This document shows, one piece after another, positions 60,690 to 64,000 of a stretch of DNA of 64,000 nucleotides. A program made the translations under genes and the position numbers. The stretch's first letter is position 1. The number at the start of each line of letters is the position of its first letter. The notes beneath the pieces are model-generated. The model was not told the DNA's origin. It saw nothing but the letters and a program-made list of their open reading frames with translations, and did no database searches. The DNA is from Actinoallomurus spadix (lineage in GTDB: Bacteria; Actinomycetota; Actinomycetes; Streptosporangiales; Streptosporangiaceae): positions 248,001 to 312,000 of the forward strand of contig NZ_JAMXMX010000005.1 of the NCBI RefSeq assembly GCF_024055725.1. Direction: 5' to 3'.

Positions 60690-63225
60690 CCTCCTGGCGC
60701 TCGCGGCGCACGATCCGCGCGGCGTGTACGCCACCGCGTCGGAGCTGCGGGACACCGGCGACCCGGGGCAACGCGTGCTGGCGCTGCGGGCCCTCGGCCT
60801 GGCCGGCAAGGAGCTGGGCCGGCTCCGGGAGGGCATCGCGCACCTGCGTGAGGCCCTGCGCCTCGCCGAGTCGGCGCGGCTCGGCTACGCCGCCGCCCAG
60901 GTGCGGATGAACCTCGTCGGCCTGCTGGCCGCCGGCGGGGACATCGAGGGCGCGCTGGCCGCGGCGGACGCCGCGGCGCCGGTGCTGACCGGCGCCGACG
61001 CCGACCGGCTGCTGGCCAACCGCGCCTACCTCCTCGCCCGGAGCGGCCGCATCCGCGAGGTCGCCCGCATCGCCCGGACCTGCACCGACCCGGAGATCCT
61101 CGTGGGCCTGCGGATCAACACCGGGCTCGCGAAGGCGTACGCCGGCCGGCTCGGGCGCGGGGAGGCCGACCTGCGGGTGGCGCTCGCGGTCGCCGAACGC
61201 GCGGGTCTACGGCACCAGGCGGCGATGGTCCGGCACAACCTCGCGTTCGTCGCCATGCGCCGCGGTGACCTCCCCCGCGCGCTGGCCCTGTACGACGTGG
61301 TCGAGCCGGAGTTCGCCGGCGCGGAGGAGCGCCTCTGCCAGCTGCGCGTCGACCGGGCCGAGGCACTCATCGCCGCACGGCTGCCCGGAGAGGCCCGTGT
61401 CCTGCTGGCGGACACCGTCGACCGGCTGACGGCCGGCGGCTACCGGTGCGACACCGCCGACGCCCTCTTGCTCCTCGCGCACGCCGAACTCGCCGACGGC
61501 GATCCGGAGGCCGCCGCGGAGACCGCCCGGCGGGCCCGGGCGGAGTTCGCGGAGCGCACCGGATCCGCGCTCCTCGCCGAGCAGGTCGGCCTGCGCGCCC
61601 GCTGGGCGCACGGCGACCGGTCCGCCGCCCTGCTCGCGGCGGCCGAGCGGACGGCCGAACGGCTGGCGGCGTACGGCTGGGCCTCCGCCGCGGCGGACGC
61701 CCGTACGCTGGCGGCCCTCGTCGCCCTCAGCCGCGCGGACCCGGACCACGCCGAGCACCTCCTCTCCCGGGTCAGGGGCGGCACCGTGAGCACCCGGGTC
61801 GCGGCCCTGCACGCGACCGCGCTGCTCCGGCTCGCCCGCGGCGACCGGCCCGGCGCGTCCGCCGCCGTCCGCGCCGGACTGCGCGCCGCCGACGAGCATG
61901 CCGCCGCGCTCGGCGCGGTCGAGTTGCGCGGCCGCGCGGCGGGATGGGCGGCGGAGCTGGCCGACCTCGGGGTCCGGCTCGCTACCGGTCCCCGCGCCCT
62001 GCTGGTGGCGGCCGAGCGGGCACGGGCGATCGCCGGCCGCCCGCCCGCCGTACGCCCGCCCCGCGACCGGCGACTCGCCGGGCTGCTCGCCGAACTGCGC
62101 CGTGTCAGCGCCGAGGTTCCCGGCCGCCCGGAGCTGCAGGCAGCCCAGCGCCGTCTGGAGGGCGCCGTCCGCGCCCGGTGCCGCCACCTGTCCTCCAGCC
62201 GGGACGCGGTCGCCGGGTGGGGCTGGCTCGTCCCCGCCCTCGCCGAGGCGCTGGGCGACCGGATGCTCGTCGAATTCGTCCGTGTCGGTGCGGATCTCCT
62301 CGCCGTGACCCTGGCGGACGGACGCTGCCGCCGCCGCGTCCTCGGCCCGTACGACAAGGTACGGACCGACGTGCGCCTCGTGCGATTCGCCGTCTCCCGG
62401 CTGGCCCACGACCCCGGCAACGCGGCGGCGCGCGCCTCGCTCGCGGCCACCGCGGGTCGCCTGCACGCCCGGCTGATCGCGCCGCTGTCCGTCGGGGAAC
62501 GGCCGCTGGTCCTCGCACCGGTGGGGGCGCTGCACGGCCTGCCCTGGGCCGCCCTGCCCTCCCTGACGGGCCGCCCGGTGACGGTCGCGCCGTCCGCCGC
62601 GAGCTGGCTGCGCGCGATGCGGACACCGTCGGCCGGCGGGCACGTGACGCTCGTCGCCGGTCCCGATCTCACGCACGCGGACGAGGAGATCGGCGCCGTA
62701 CGCGCATCGCACCCGGAGGCTCGGGTCCTCACCGGCGCCGCCGCGACCGCCGAGAACGCCCGGTCCGCCCTCGACGGCGCCGCGATCGCCCACATCGCCG
62801 CGCATGGAGCCTTCCGATCAGGGAACGCCCTGTTCTCCGGCCTCCGTCTGGCCGACGGGCCCCTGTTCACCTACGACCTGGAGCACCTGGAGCGACCCCC
62901 GCGCCTGCTGGTCCTGTCCGCCTGCGACGCGGGTCGCGTGGAGATCTACGAGGGTGAAGCGGTCATCGGCATGGTCACCGCCGCCCTGGGCTTCGGCACC
63001 GCCACGGTCGTCGCCGCCGTCACCCCGGTCGGCGACGCCGCCGCCCGCGACCTGATGACGGGTTTCCACCGACGCCTCGCCGCGGGCGCGTCCCCCGCCG
63101 ACGCCCTCGCCACGGCCTCCGGGTCCCTGTCCGCCCTCGGCTTCGTCTGCTTCGGCGCCGGCCACGATGGGCACGCGTCGTCCGGATGTGACGATGGTCC
63201 CCGTCCAGGGACAGCGGCGCTTTGA
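60682..63225 (+). CDS. TPR-CHAT protease
   Basis: The 847-aa protein has an N-terminal array of TPR-like helical repeats (about residues 1-430, units of about 34-38 residues), a linker, and a C-terminal CHAT caspase-like protease domain (about 540-820). The catalytic dyad is His708 in AHIAAHGAFRSG and Cys748 in LLVLSACDAGRVE. CHAT proteases cleave partner proteins after a signal received by the helical part. The overlapping sigma and small-protein genes make them the likely partners. Confidence 0.92.
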   Translation: MSDLLALAAHDPRGVYATASELRDTGDPGQRVLALRALGLAGKELGRLREGIAHLREALRLAESARLGYAAAQVRMNLVGLLAAGGDIEGALAAADAAAPVLTGADADRLLANRAYLLARSGRIREVARIARTCTDPEILVGLRINTGLAKAYAGRLGRGEADLRVALAVAERAGLRHQAAMVRHNLAFVAMRRGDLPRALALYDVVEPEFAGAEERLCQLRVDRAEALIAARLPGEARVLLADTVDRLTAGGYRCDTADALLLLAHAELADGDPEAAAETARRARAEFAERTGSALLAEQVGLRARWAHGDRSAALLAAAERTAERLAAYGWASAAADARTLAALVALSRADPDHAEHLLSRVRGGTVSTRVAALHATALLRLARGDRPGASAAVRAGLRAADEHAAALGAVELRGRAAGWAAELADLGVRLATGPRALLVAAERARAIAGRPPAVRPPRDRRLAGLLAELRRVSAEVPGRPELQAAQRRLEGAVRARCRHLSSSRDAVAGWGWLVPALAEALGDRMLVEFVRVGADLLAVTLADGRCRRRVLGPYDKVRTDVRLVRFAVSRLAHDPGNAAARASLAATAGRLHARLIAPLSVGERPLVLAPVGALHGLPWAALPSLTGRPVTVAPSAASWLRAMRTPSAGGHVTLVAGPDLTHADEEIGAVRASHPEARVLTGAAATAENARSALDGAAIAHIAAHGAFRSGNALFSGLRLADGPLFTYDLEHLERPPRLLVLSACDAGRVEIYEGEAVIGMVTAALGFGTATVVAAVTPVGDAAARDLMTGFHRRLAAGASPADALATASGSLSALGFVCFGAGHDGHASSGCDDGPRPGTAAL

Positions 63226-63241
63226 GCCAGGCTTCACGGCA

Positions 63242-63565
63242 TCACCCGCGAGAAGGCCACAGCCCTGTCAGCACCTCGAAGTGCTGGACGGTGGGCACCG
63301 AATCCAGCAGGGTGGCGCGGGCGGGGGACGTCACCCGCTCGCGCTCGTGATCCTCACCCGCGAAGGCCTTGACCGCGTCCATCGACGTGAACAGGGTCAC
63401 GGTCCTGATCTCCACCGACGCCCCGGTGGGGCGCGCGAGCAGACAGGCGCCGCGGAAACCGGCGACGCCGCCGAGGGCCTCGAGGACCTCCGATTCGAAG
63501 ACCTCGTGATATCGCGCGGTCTCCCGCGGCCCACGCGTCCGAGCCTGCCAGCTTCTGGCGATCAT
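63242..63565 (-). CDS. Antibiotic-biosynthesis-monooxygenase (ABM) domain protein
   Basis: The 107-aa protein has the dimeric alpha+beta ABM fold: IARSWQARTRGPRETARYHEVFESEVLEALGGVAGFRGACLL, VEIRTVTLFTSMDAVKAFAG and a closing VQHFEVLTG. Members are heme-degrading enzymes, small oxygenases or ligand-binding proteins. It follows the AraC gene by 79 bp on the same strand and may be under its control. Confidence 0.82.
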   Translation of the reverse strand: MIARSWQARTRGPRETARYHEVFESEVLEALGGVAGFRGACLLARPTGASVEIRTVTLFTSMDAVKAFAGEDHERERVTSPARATLLDSVPTVQHFEVLTGLWPSRG

Positions 63566-63644
63566 GTGGCGTTCCCTTCGCTACGGTTCCGGTGACCCCA
63601 CGAGTCTCGGACCGGCGCGGCCGGCGGTGCTTGAACGTCATTGC

Positions 63645-64000
63645 TCATTTCGCCGCCGCGAACAACGCCCGCAGCTCTCGCGGCGAGTGACCGCACTCTT
63701 CCCGGACCGTCCTGGTCAGATGAGCGTGGTCGGCGAAGCCGAGCCGGGCCGCCAGGCCGGCCAGATCCCGCTCGCCCGCCTCGATCGCGTCCAGGGCGGA
63801 CAGGGCACGGACCCGGTTGCGATAGCGGGTCAGGGTCATCCCCGTCTCCCGGTGGAACACACGGCTCAGATGGTACGGAGAGCAACCGGCGTGCCGGGCG
63901 ATCCGGCGCAGCCCCACGGCGCACGGATCCTGGGCCAGGAGCTCCCGCGCGGACTCGACCAGCTCCCGCCGGGCGATCGCGGTCCCCGGACGGGCCCCGG
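63645..64000 (-). CDS. AraC-family transcriptional regulator, 5' end beyond the window
   Basis: At least 118 residues are visible. The reading frame stays open to the window edge, so the N-terminus is cut off. Two HTH motifs are present: LRRIARHAGCSPYHLSRVFHRETGMTLTRYRNRVR and ERDLAGLAARLGFADHAHLTRTVREECGHSPRELR. An internal GTG at 63917 could start a short form, but the upstream residues (RRELVESARELLAQ) belong to the domain. Probably regulates the ABM gene. Confidence 0.88.
   Translation of the reverse strand, partial: GARPGTAIARRELVESARELLAQDPCAVGLRRIARHAGCSPYHLSRVFHRETGMTLTRYRNRVRALSALDAIEAGERDLAGLAARLGFADHAHLTRTVREECGHSPRELRALFAAAK

Overview
The window is about 70% G+C, with GTG/ATG starts, short intergenic gaps and many 4-bp (GTGA/ATGA) overlaps. 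It reads as the chromosome of a mycelial actinomycete. Gene neighbourhoods match mycobacterial and streptomycete ones: pptH-pptT, the rnhC/zinc-ribbon/Nif3 trio beside rnpB, aceE near DUF3052 and a peroxiredoxin, and fasR-fabD-fabH-acpP-fabF with accD. A Streptosporangiales/Thermomonosporaceae-type host is my guess; no 16S is present to settle it. I see no phage, IS element, integrase or CRISPR array.

Layout. 0-4 kb: pptH-pptT, a GNAT gene followed by its decayed duplicate, a VOC protein and a P-loop kinase. 4.1-7.2 kb (minus): rnpB, rnhC, a coiled-coil zinc-ribbon protein and a Nif3-like protein. 7.3-13.8 kb: two small unknown genes, a giant LuxR (LAL) regulator, a methyltransferase and a Ser/Thr kinase. 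13.8-18.4 kb: a divergent imine-reductase-like/HxlR pair, a PhoD-like phosphatase and an FG-GAP protein. 18.4-24.9 kb: an L,D-transpeptidase, a divergent TenA-like/FAD-oxygenase pair, and a 945-aa coiled-coil protein with low-complexity tails. 25.2-32.1 kb: ECF sigma plus CU044_5270-type partner, aceE, then DUF1918, YjbQ, DUF3052, peroxiredoxin and a zinc-ribbon protein. 32.2-43.2 kb: a secreted PIG-L deacetylase, tRNA-Val(TAC), a glycosyltransferase, a divergent TIM-barrel/TetR pair, a candidate toxin-antitoxin pair, a WYL regulator, a CDF transporter, an ACT protein and a PHP protein. 43.3-47.6 kb: a histidine kinase and response regulator followed by a hydrolase and acyltransferase. 47.6-53.9 kb: the fatty-acid (FAS II) operon under a FasR-like regulator. 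54-64 kb: small enzymes, then a subtilase, a GH12 glucanase, and a sigma factor/small beta-protein/TPR-CHAT protease operon, ending in an ABM protein and a truncated AraC regulator.

How the genes work together. PptT activates acyl carrier proteins and PptH undoes this; acpP in the FAS II operon is a natural client. AceE makes acetyl-CoA, AccD-type carboxylase makes malonyl-CoA, and FabD/FabH/ACP/FabF build acyl chains. The most intriguing group is the sigma factor, small beta-sandwich protein and TPR-CHAT protease at 59.7-63.2 kb, with a cytosolic-looking subtilase upstream. It has the same kinds of parts as the CRISPR III-E craspase output (TPR-CHAT protease, cleaved inhibitor, sigma factor) but no CRISPR.

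Repeats are also notable: a 20-bp-period intergenic repeat family occurs at four places, and a near-identical 52-bp copy of the tetR 3' end flanks the candidate toxin-antitoxin pair.
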